Shown piece after piece: positions 37,781-45,263 of a stretch of DNA of 64,000 nucleotides (positions are counted from its first letter, which is position 1; each line of letters begins with the position of its first letter). A model generated the notes under the pieces. It did no database searches, was not told where the DNA came from, and saw nothing but the letters and a program-made list of their open reading frames with translations. The translations under genes and the position numbers were made by a program. Location of the stretch: NCBI RefSeq assembly GCF_001831475.1, contig NZ_CP017688.1:1364001-1428000 (forward strand). The letters are read 5' to 3'. Source of the stretch: Flavobacterium crassostreae (GTDB taxonomy: Bacteria; Bacteroidota; Bacteroidia; Flavobacteriales; Flavobacteriaceae).

Positions 37781-40021
37781 TTACTCCGGAAACAACGCAT
37801 TCATTAACCTATTATTTCCTACAATCCATAAAATATCGTCTTTTTGTAAAACCATATTGGATTCTGGATTTAAAATCCTCTCGCCATTGCGTTCAATACC
37901 TACCAACAAACCATTCGTTCGTTCCCTTAGCTTGGATTGTCCTACACTTTGACCAATAAATTCTTTGTTGCGGAGTTCAATTTGTTTAAGAACCAAGTTG
38001 TTATCCGTTTTTACAGGATCCATAATTTCACTCTGCTTCAAATAAACCGAAAATTGTTCCACTTGCGCATCGGTACCAATCACACAAATTTCATCCCCCG
38101 GAAACAAGCGTTCCAACTTATTGGGTATTTGCAAGGTTAATTCTCCCCGCTTAATAAAAGCAATATTGATACCCATGGCTTCTCTAATTTGCAATTCTTG
38201 CAAGGTTTTGCCCGCTAGTTGAGACTCTGGAGCAATTTCAAAAGTAGACATATGCCCATCCCAAGGCGTTAAATTAGCATGACGGCGATCCACTTTTTTG
38301 ACCTCCTCTCGGGTGTTTAAATTTTTAAGAAAATGGTTTTCAATCTTATGGTATTGGTTGTGCAATTGTTTTGGAAAAAAGAAATACAAGGTGATGGCAG
38401 CAATTAAAGCAAAGAAAGCAATAATTGGAGAGAAAAAAATATTCAACAAAAAACCAATATAAAACAACGCCAATCCCATTCTAAAAAAAATCATCATCAC
38501 TATAGGGCCTCTATATTTACGCTCTTTATACAAAGCATCCACTTGATCCACAGCCACGCGTCGCAGAGATAAAGCCCACAAAAAAGGCGAAATAGCCACC
38601 AAAGTAATACAAGCAGCTATGGCATTCCCAAATTTAGAATCTGCAACTAATGGCAACACAAAATTAGCAGAAAGTAAAATAATTGCCGTAATCACAATGG
38701 TATTAAGTACAATTTGTACCAAATACGCCCTTATGGCTATTTGCCACGTACTAATAGCGCGGATAGCCTGTGCATTGGTACTGTATCTAGCAATATTTTT
38801 GAGCCATTTTTTAGGGAGTTTACGTTCTAATAACTCCGAAAACGGTACCGCCATCTTTACCATAAACGGCGTAGTAAAGGTAGTAACAGCAGATACTGCC
38901 ACCACAATAGGATACAAAAAAGCGCTAGTGACATGCATAGACATACCCAAAGTAGCAATAATAAACGAAAACTCCCCAATTTGAGACAAACTCATCCCCG
39001 TTTGTACTGCCTGTTTTAGTGGTTGTCCCGAGATCAAGGCACCCGCAGTAGAACTAATAGACTGTCCAAAAATAGTAACAAAGGTCAAGATCAAAACCGG
39101 AACAGCATGCTCATAAAGCATCACCGGATCAATCAACATCCCTACAGACACAAAAAAAATAGCCCCAAACAAATCTTTAACCGGTTGTACTAAATGTTCA
39201 ATATGTTCGGCTTGGGTAGTCTCTGCAATAATAGATCCCATGATAAAAGCCCCCAAAGCAGGCGAAAACCCCACGTTAGACGCCAAAATAACCATCATCA
39301 AGCACAAAGCCAATGCCACAATAAGCAACATCTCGTCTGTGAGTAAATGCTTGGTTTTTTTTAATAAAGACGGCACAAAAAAGATTCCTCCCAAAAACCA
39401 AGCCGTCAAAAAGAAAACCAACTTTAAAACAGACAGCAACAACTCCGTCCCAGAAAACTGTTGGCTAACCGCTACCGTAGAGAGCAAAACCATCATTAAA
39501 ATAGCAACAATATCCTGAACAATTAGAGACCCAATAACAATACCTGCAAACTTTTTGGTCTTGACCCCCAACTCATCAAAAGTTTTTAAAATAATCGTAG
39601 TAGACGAAATAGACAAAATAACCCCCAAAAAGATAGAATCCATTTGACCCCAGCCCAGCCATTTACCCACCAAAAAGCCTATCAAAACCATAGAAATGAT
39701 CTGCGTAACAGCAGTAATAGAGGCCGTACCGCCCACCTTCATTAGTTTTTTAAAACTAAATTCTAGCCCCAGACTAAAGAGCAAAATAATCACCCCAATT
39801 TCGGCCCACACCTCCACGCTCTTTACATCCCGAACAGACGGAAAAAAATCAAAATGCGTCCCAGACAAAAAACCAGCAATCAAGTATCCCAAAACCAAGG
39901 GTTGCTTGAGTTTTTTAAATACCAAAACAGCAATTCCGGCAGTCATCAGGATCAATCCTAAATCACTAATTAAGGGTTCTAAATGGGTAGTTGTTTGGGC
40001 TACAGTAGTGGCAACACTCAT
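37781..40021 (-). CDS. CPA2-family cation:proton antiporter
   Basis: Inner-membrane transporter of 746 residues, Kef/CPA2 type. The N-terminal exchanger domain of about 12 helices (IAGFLSGTHFDFFPS; GLEFSFKKLMKVG; conserved VQDIVAILMM) runs to about residue 400; membrane segments continue to about 570. The C-terminus has two RCK_C (TrkA-C) regulatory domains (about 600-665 and 670-735) and no Rossmann RCK_N. It exchanges K+ or Na+ for H+. The ATG at 40021 is preferred over 40054. Just upstream lies interspersed repeat copy 2. Confidence 0.88.
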   Translation of the reverse strand: MSVATTVAQTTTHLEPLISDLGLILMTAGIAVLVFKKLKQPLVLGYLIAGFLSGTHFDFFPSVRDVKSVEVWAEIGVIILLFSLGLEFSFKKLMKVGGTASITAVTQIISMVLIGFLVGKWLGWGQMDSIFLGVILSISSTTIILKTFDELGVKTKKFAGIVIGSLIVQDIVAILMMVLLSTVAVSQQFSGTELLLSVLKLVFFLTAWFLGGIFFVPSLLKKTKHLLTDEMLLIVALALCLMMVILASNVGFSPALGAFIMGSIIAETTQAEHIEHLVQPVKDLFGAIFFVSVGMLIDPVMLYEHAVPVLILTFVTIFGQSISSTAGALISGQPLKQAVQTGMSLSQIGEFSFIIATLGMSMHVTSAFLYPIVVAVSAVTTFTTPFMVKMAVPFSELLERKLPKKWLKNIARYSTNAQAIRAISTWQIAIRAYLVQIVLNTIVITAIILLSANFVLPLVADSKFGNAIAACITLVAISPFLWALSLRRVAVDQVDALYKERKYRGPIVMMIFFRMGLALFYIGFLLNIFFSPIIAFFALIAAITLYFFFPKQLHNQYHKIENHFLKNLNTREEVKKVDRRHANLTPWDGHMSTFEIAPESQLAGKTLQELQIREAMGINIAFIKRGELTLQIPNKLERLFPGDEICVIGTDAQVEQFSVYLKQSEIMDPVKTDNNLVLKQIELRNKEFIGQSVGQSKLRERTNGLLVGIERNGERILNPESNMVLQKDDILWIVGNNRLMNALFPE

Positions 40022-40089
40022 AAATTTATAGTTATAGCTATTCCAGCTTTTCATTTCCAGCTTTTGGTCTCAAAACTTTTTTATTAAGC

Positions 40090-40180
40090 AAGCTGGCAGG
40101 AGTTTCCTTTGGTCACTCTGCCAGCTGCAATAAAAATAGTTTTCCTCCCGCAAGGCTTTCCATTACAATCTGGGCTAGGT
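40090..40180 (+). repeat. Interspersed intergenic repeat, copy 2
   Basis: Module A (40100-40118, GAGTTTCCTTTGGTCACTC) is nested in a 9-bp perfect inverted repeat AGCTGGCAG / CTGCCAGCT (40091-40126). Module B (40160-40177, CCATTACAATCTGGGCTA) begins 41 bases after module A, almost the spacing of the other copies. Confidence 0.78.
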
Positions 40181-40243
40181 AATTGGAAACATAATTTCAG
40201 TACATCTTAAAAAAACAAAACAGATACCAATCCGTTTTTATCC

Positions 40244-40276
40244 AAAAAAAAGCCACCAATAAAGATAGCTTTTTTT
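40244..40276 (-). terminator. purB terminator
   Basis: On the minus strand AAAAAAAGCTATC pairs with GGTGGCTTTTTTT over 13 positions (two U-G wobbles), loop of 6, ending in a T-tract. It lies 57 bases past the purB stop. Confidence 0.75.
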
Positions 40277-40333
40277 ATTTTTTTAGAACCCAAAACCCTA
40301 AAATAGAGATACCTTAGGGTCTAATGAGTTTTT

Positions 40334-41680
40334 TTAAATTCCCAAAAAATTACTTGGGGTAATTTGCATCAATTCTTCTTTTATAACCTCCGAAACATCC
40401 AGCGTTGCAATAAAACCATGGATCGCCTTTTTGTCAATAGCCTCGTTGGTTCTAGTCAATCCTTTTAATGCTTCGTACGGATTTGGATAGCCTTCGCGAC
40501 GCAAAATAGTCTGGATAGCCTCTGCCACTACAGCCCAGTTTTTTTCTAAATCTTCATGAAATTTAGGTTCGTTCAACAGCAATTTGTTCAATCCTTTCAG
40601 AGTCGCTTCAAATCCAATGATGGTATGGCCAATAGGCACGCCTACGTTTCTTAAAACCGTACTATCGGTTAGATCCCGTTGCAATCGTGACAGCGGTAAT
40701 TTTGCCGAAAGGTGCTCAAAAATGGCATTTGCAATTCCTAAATTTCCTTCCGAGTTTTCAAAATCAATCGGGTTTACTTTATGTGGCATCGCCGAAGAGC
40801 CAATCTCTCCTGCTTTAATTTTTTGTTTAAAATATTCCATCGAAACATACGTCCAAATGTCTCTATCCAAGTCAATTATAATAGTGTTGATTCTTTTTAA
40901 AGCATCAAAAAACGCAGCAAAATGATCGTAATGTTCAATTTGAGTCGTTGGAAAAGAGTGGTGCAAACCTAAAATATCTTCTACAAACTTGCTACCAAAA
41001 CGCTTCCAGTCAATTTGAGGATAAGCCACATGGTGTGCATTGTAATTTCCGGTAGCACCACCAAATTTAGCAGCAAACGGAATAGTAAACAACAAACGCA
41101 TTTGCTCCTCTAGTCGTTCTACAAAAACCCCAATTTCTTTACCTAAACGAGTAGGAGAGGCAGGCTGCCCATGCGTGCGTGCCAGCATAGGTACGTCTTT
41201 CCACTCTAGGCTTAACTCTTTCAATTTAGAAATCAAAGCAATCAAAGAAGGCAGGTACACTTTCTCGAACGCCTCTTTGGTAGAAAGCGGAATGGCCGTA
41301 TTGTTAATATCCTGCGAGGTCAAACCAAAATGGATAAACTCTCTGTGTGCAGACAAACCTAGTTTTTCAAAAGCCTCTTTAATAAAATATTCTACCGCCT
41401 TAACATCGTGGTTGGTTACTTTTTCGGTTTCTTTAATCCAAAGCGCATCTTCCGTAGAAAAGTTTTTATAAATATTGCGCAAACTCTCAAATACATCCGG
41501 ACTTACGCCAGCAAGCTGTGGCAAAGGCACCTCGCACAAAGCAATAAAATATTCAATCTCAACTAATACACGGTATTTGATTAAAGCCTCCTCAGAAAAA
41601 AATGGAGCTAAAGAAACGGTTTTACTTCTATATCTTCCATCAATAGGAGAAATAGCATTTAATTGGTTTAAAGTATTCAT
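40334..41680 (-). CDS. purB: Adenylosuccinate lyase
   Basis: Fumarase/aspartase superfamily enzyme acting twice in purine synthesis: it splits SAICAR and adenylosuccinate to release fumarate. 448 residues from ATG 41680. The superfamily signature GSSAMPHKVNPIDFENSEGN holds the catalytic Ser in its flexible loop; earlier RTHGQPASPTRLGKEI, TSQDINNTA and the N-terminal ISPIDGRYR are characteristic of PurB. The longer frame from 41728 is rejected because of the -7 box inside it. Cytoplasmic, monocistronic. Confidence 0.96.
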   Translation of the reverse strand: MNTLNQLNAISPIDGRYRSKTVSLAPFFSEEALIKYRVLVEIEYFIALCEVPLPQLAGVSPDVFESLRNIYKNFSTEDALWIKETEKVTNHDVKAVEYFIKEAFEKLGLSAHREFIHFGLTSQDINNTAIPLSTKEAFEKVYLPSLIALISKLKELSLEWKDVPMLARTHGQPASPTRLGKEIGVFVERLEEQMRLLFTIPFAAKFGGATGNYNAHHVAYPQIDWKRFGSKFVEDILGLHHSFPTTQIEHYDHFAAFFDALKRINTIIIDLDRDIWTYVSMEYFKQKIKAGEIGSSAMPHKVNPIDFENSEGNLGIANAIFEHLSAKLPLSRLQRDLTDSTVLRNVGVPIGHTIIGFEATLKGLNKLLLNEPKFHEDLEKNWAVVAEAIQTILRREGYPNPYEALKGLTRTNEAIDKKAIHGFIATLDVSEVIKEELMQITPSNFLGI

Positions 41681-41705
41681 TGTTGGGTTATTTATTGGAA
41701 AAGCA

Positions 41706-41713
41706 CAAATATA
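41706..41713 (-). promoter_or_regulatory. purB -7 box
   Basis: TATATTTG on the minus strand, 25 bases before the purB ATG. No well-placed TTG. No PurR-like palindrome was noticed. Confidence 0.5.
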
Positions 41714-41940
41714 AACCTTTAAGGGCAATTTATAAAAAGAATATATTTTTAAATAAACCCAAGGAGTATATTTTTTGATTACAGCACAGCCTCCGAGGCA
41801 ATTTCCGGAATTACTAGCAAATGCACAATCCCTCTCTATCCCTCACGCAAACGCCACACCAATTGGCAATTTAGTATCCAGCAAAGCAAGATTCCTCCTA
41901 GACGGGATTATTTAGAATGCCTAAAGCGAGTCTTTTTTAT

Positions 41941-41948
41941 TATTTTTG
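41941..41948 (+). promoter_or_regulatory. -7 box of the TrmH-family gene
   Basis: TATTTTTG, exact match, 18 bases before the first ATG; it overlaps an upstream in-frame TTG, which supports the shorter start. Confidence 0.5.
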
Positions 41949-41966
41949 CAGAAAACAAAACAACTT

Positions 41967-42629
41967 ATGATGGATCTAAAATATTTAGAATTTTTAGAAA
42001 CTATTTTGACCGATAACCGCAAAGAGAAATTTCTAAAAGTATTACAAAACCGAACCAATCATTTCACCATAGCCGTCGAAGATATTTTTCAGATGCACAA
42101 CACCAGTGCAGTGATGCGAAGTTGCGAAGTTTTTGGACTACAAGAGCTCCACGTCATTGAACAACGCTACGGCAAAAGTATCGATAAAGAAATAGCCATG
42201 GGCGCCCAAAAATGGGTCGATATTCACACCTATACCAAAATTACAGATTGCATAGACACACTAAAAAACAAAGGCTACCAAATCATTGCAACAACCCCAC
42301 ATGAGCACGATTGCCTGCTAGAAGATTTTGATATAACCAAGCCCAGCGCTTTGTTTTTTGGTACCGAACGAGATGGATTATCCGAAGAAATATTACAACG
42401 TGCAGATGGGTATCTAAAAATCCCGATGGTAGGATTCACCGAGAGTTTAAACATATCCGTTTCGGCGGCAATTATCATCCAAAACCTAACCAACAGACTA
42501 CGCAACTCCACCCTCGAGTGGCAACTTTCAGAACAAGAGATTTTAGCAAAACGATTGGCATGGGCCAAAAACTCCATCAAAGACATCCAACGGATTGAAG
42601 CACGTTATTTTGAAGAAAACCCAAGATAG
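41967..42629 (+). CDS. TrmH-family tRNA/rRNA 2'-O-methyltransferase
   Basis: SPOUT (SpoU) methyltransferase of 220 residues. N-terminal helical part with VEDIFQMHNTSAVMRSCEVF (motif 1 Asn and Arg), then LFFGTERDGLS (motif 2 Glu) and IPMVGFTESLNISVSAAII (motif 3 trefoil knot). This pattern and size best match TrmH, which makes Gm18 in tRNA; an rRNA target such as that of RlmB cannot be excluded. Two adjacent ATG codons (41967 and 41970) are possible starts. Confidence 0.87.
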   Translation: MMDLKYLEFLETILTDNRKEKFLKVLQNRTNHFTIAVEDIFQMHNTSAVMRSCEVFGLQELHVIEQRYGKSIDKEIAMGAQKWVDIHTYTKITDCIDTLKNKGYQIIATTPHEHDCLLEDFDITKPSALFFGTERDGLSEEILQRADGYLKIPMVGFTESLNISVSAAIIIQNLTNRLRNSTLEWQLSEQEILAKRLAWAKNSIKDIQRIEARYFEENPR

Positions 42630-42660
42630 CCCTAAGTGCGCCGTCGGAAACATTTTTCAC

Positions 42661-42694
42661 AAAAAAAATCGCCTCCATAACAAAGAGACGATTT
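42661..42694 (-). terminator. Endonuclease gene terminator
   Basis: On the minus strand AAATCGTCTC pairs with GAGGCGATTT (one U-G wobble), loop of 9, then a run of eight T. It lies 12 bases past the nuclease stop. Confidence 0.75.
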
Positions 42695-42706
42695 GGTGCA
42701 ATGTAT

Positions 42707-44056
42707 TTATTCCCATCGGTTTTGAGCTGCTTGCCCATCCCAGAGCAAGGTAGCTAAATACGGATTATCAATAAACGGATTTCGGACTCCTTGTGCATTG
42801 GCAATAACGTTGTTACGCTGTATTTCAAAAGCCGAAACGGGATCTTCTTTATTCCATTTTAAAAACAAATCAATTGTCCCTACTTTTTCAACGCTTTCTC
42901 CATACCGAATAGCAAGATATAGCACCATTCGGGCAACATCACCTCGCCAATCATCCCCCGGATACCATTGGTTGTTTTTCAGTGCGTAGCTGCCAGTACC
43001 ATCCGTGTAAGAATAATTACTCCTAAGTGAATTGACAGCATCATCACACGATCTTAAATGGTGCAAATCACTTACGGCTTCGGCCGCTGTTAATTTGGAT
43101 TGCGGATAAATATGCTCCGTATTAAAGGTTTGTGGCATATACGAGTTGGTTCCGGAGGTGTATTCTTCCCAATACCTACTTTGGCCGGAGTACATCAATA
43201 GTACATTTTTGGTGTTATTAGGGTCTTGGTCTGCTTTATAAAGATATTGGTGTCTTTGGCCATAAGACAAATGGGTAGTATGCTTGGCTGTGGTTACTTT
43301 TTTAAGCTCTTGGAGCAAAATGGTTTTGTCTTTGCAAAAAAACACACTACTATAATACTCTTTTATAGAATTAGGTATGCTGAAAGAAATGTTTTCTACC
43401 ACAGTAACGATAACCGTAGCTTCAGAACAAGAGGCAGTAGGCACATCATTATCACAAAGCGAATATTTAAAAGTATCTGTGCCCACAAAACCATTGCTTG
43501 GGGTATAGGTTACGGTACCATCCGCATGTAGTTTTACCGAGCCTTTGGTACCAGTGTTGTCTATGTTGCTTATTGTGGCATCATCTACTACCAGATCATT
43601 TGCTACTAGTGTGCTGATTGTTGTGGTGGTATTCATCCCCACTGTTACTAGATCTTTTTGGGCGGTTGGGTTGCCTTTGTCGGTTACTGTTATTGTTACT
43701 TTGGCAGTGGAGCAGGATGCAGCTTGGTCCAGATCACATAGAGTATACTCAAAACTATCTGTACCAGTAAAATTTTTGGCAGGGGTGTAGGTATAGGTTT
43801 TGTCGTTATTGTTTTGAATGGTTCCTCCCATACTGCTGGTAGCATCTATACTAGTAATGCTAGTGTTGTCTTTGAGGGTGTCATTTGCTAATAAATTTTG
43901 GAGAATAATAGCGGTATTTTCGGAAATGTTTATTTGATCGTTTACAGCAACAACAGACACTGTTTTTTTTGGAACCACTGGGGTTATTTCTTCGTTAGAA
44001 GTACTGCAATTAAGGCATAGAATTGCAGCCGAGAGTAGTAAGATTATTTTTTTCAC
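42707..44056 (-). CDS. Surface endonuclease I with two Ig-like repeats
   Basis: Lipoprotein nuclease of 449 residues. MKKIILLLSAAILCLNCSTS is a signal peptide with lipobox Cys17. Residues about 35-128 and 130-226 are two similar tandem repeats (FTGTDSFEYTLCDLDQ; FVGTDTFKYSLCDNDV) of a cadherin/Ig-like type, each with a Cys pair. The C-terminal half is the endonuclease I domain: SYGQRHQYLY, FNTEHIYPQSKL with the catalytic His, and DLHHLRSCDDAVNSLRSNYS. It probably degrades extracellular DNA. The start codon is GTG, 15 bases downstream of a strong terminator hairpin. Confidence 0.88.
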   Translation of the reverse strand: MKKIILLLSAAILCLNCSTSNEEITPVVPKKTVSVVAVNDQINISENTAIILQNLLANDTLKDNTSITSIDATSSMGGTIQNNNDKTYTYTPAKNFTGTDSFEYTLCDLDQAASCSTAKVTITVTDKGNPTAQKDLVTVGMNTTTTISTLVANDLVVDDATISNIDNTGTKGSVKLHADGTVTYTPSNGFVGTDTFKYSLCDNDVPTASCSEATVIVTVVENISFSIPNSIKEYYSSVFFCKDKTILLQELKKVTTAKHTTHLSYGQRHQYLYKADQDPNNTKNVLLMYSGQSRYWEEYTSGTNSYMPQTFNTEHIYPQSKLTAAEAVSDLHHLRSCDDAVNSLRSNYSYTDGTGSYALKNNQWYPGDDWRGDVARMVLYLAIRYGESVEKVGTIDLFLKWNKEDPVSAFEIQRNNVIANAQGVRNPFIDNPYLATLLWDGQAAQNRWE

Positions 44057-44070
44057 GAGTAACTTTGTTA

Positions 44071-44102
44071 AAAAAACCTCTTGCCATTAAGGCAAGAGGT
44101 TG
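44071..44102 (-). terminator. Terminator or attenuator between lipoprotein and nuclease genes
   Basis: 11-bp perfect stem AACCTCTTGCC / GGCAAGAGGTT, loop of 5, followed on the minus strand by T residues. It ends only 15 bases before the nuclease GTG, leaving no room for a normal separate promoter after it. Confidence 0.88.
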
Positions 44103-44133
44103 TATTTGATTATAGTATGTTCAGAATAGGTTT

Positions 44134-45252
44134 TTAAAGCACAATCCAGTTGTTTCCTTTTTTGACTACCGTCAAAGACTCTGTACCGGCAGCACCATTA
44201 TAGATTGCAAAGGTAACATTGTATTTTTCGCCTTCTTGGGCCAATGGAGCCATTTTGTTGATTACAAATGTTAATCCTTCGGCAATCATGTCATTGGTCC
44301 AAAAATTTTGACTTCCATTTCTTCTTTCAAAGTTTTTGTATTTGCCTGCATTTGCAGCTGGATTAGGGTATTTTGTAGCTAAAGAAGCTTCAATTGAGGC
44401 ATAATCTTGGGTGGCTAATGTATAAGAAACAGCACTGTTAAGTGTCCATGTTGTGGCGTTTTTTTTGCGAGTAAACGAAAGCGTCTGAGTAACAAAATTT
44501 TGATATTTTACAAATGCAGTTCCGTTAAATTCAAAATTGGCTACATAACTCGTAGTGCTTTTAGTAGAAGAGTCATAAAGCTCATACATGCTTTGCACTA
44601 CATCTCCTGTTTTTTTGGAGTCAAATTTATAAAGATCTAACAAACCTATGGGTAGTTTTTGTTCCGCTTCGGTTTTGCTAGAAAAATTAGCGTAGCCTTC
44701 TCCCATGGCTTTGTATTGGTCTAATGTAAACCCAGGGATTTTTGTCCAGCTAGTTCCATTGTATAAAAACCCATCGGTTACAACAGACACACTACCAGAA
44801 TAGTATTTGTAGTTTAAAGATACAAAATCGCCATTTGCAGCAGCAGGATATTTAGTATTTAAATAGGATATGAGCTGTTCTGGTTTGTCAAAGTTTTTAT
44901 AATTGTTTCCTGTAATAGGGTTGTACTCTGCGTCTGCTATTTTATAAACGGGAGCACTAGGGGTGGTTTTAGGAGCGTCAATTTTAAAGGTAACCAATGC
45001 TTCTGCTTCTCCTGCGCCAGGATAGGTTTTGTTTAGTAAGGTAGGGATTAAGGCTTTTGCTTGATCAAAATTACTAAAATAGGGGTTTTTTAATTGAAGG
45101 TCCTTTTTGTAATTATCTTCGGACATTGTCAATTCTGCTTTGCCCTCAAAGTTGGTTTCTGTTTTAACTTCATTAGTAATATCTTCTAATGGGTCACAAC
45201 TCACTAGGGTAGTGGTGGCAACAATGGCAAGTGTATAGAGTATTTTTTTCAT
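44134..45252 (-). CDS. Repeat-containing outer-membrane lipoprotein of unknown function
   Basis: I do not recognise the family. 372 residues; MKKILYTLAIVATTTLVSCD is a lipoprotein signal with Cys19. The body shows three related units: NPYFSNFDQ..NKTYPGAG (about 56-81), NYKNFDKPEQLISYLNTKYP (117-136) and DYASIEASLATKYPNP (283-298), and a second repeated element, FLYNGTSWTKI (162-172) and FEFNGTAFVKY (240-250), so the protein looks like alternating duplicated modules. It follows the receptor gene with 11 bases between and is probably a surface partner of it, as SusD-like or DUF4249 proteins are for other receptors. Confidence 0.75.
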   Translation of the reverse strand: MKKILYTLAIVATTTLVSCDPLEDITNEVKTETNFEGKAELTMSEDNYKKDLQLKNPYFSNFDQAKALIPTLLNKTYPGAGEAEALVTFKIDAPKTTPSAPVYKIADAEYNPITGNNYKNFDKPEQLISYLNTKYPAAANGDFVSLNYKYYSGSVSVVTDGFLYNGTSWTKIPGFTLDQYKAMGEGYANFSSKTEAEQKLPIGLLDLYKFDSKKTGDVVQSMYELYDSSTKSTTSYVANFEFNGTAFVKYQNFVTQTLSFTRKKNATTWTLNSAVSYTLATQDYASIEASLATKYPNPAANAGKYKNFERRNGSQNFWTNDMIAEGLTFVINKMAPLAQEGEKYNVTFAIYNGAAGTESLTVVKKGNNWIVL

Positions 45253-45263
45253 GATCTTTTTTT

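Larger units (their letters stand above)
40022..40333. other. 312-bp intergenic region antiporter / purB
   Basis: Contains repeat copy 2 (about 40090-40180) and the purB terminator (40244-40276); no gene. Confidence 0.7.
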
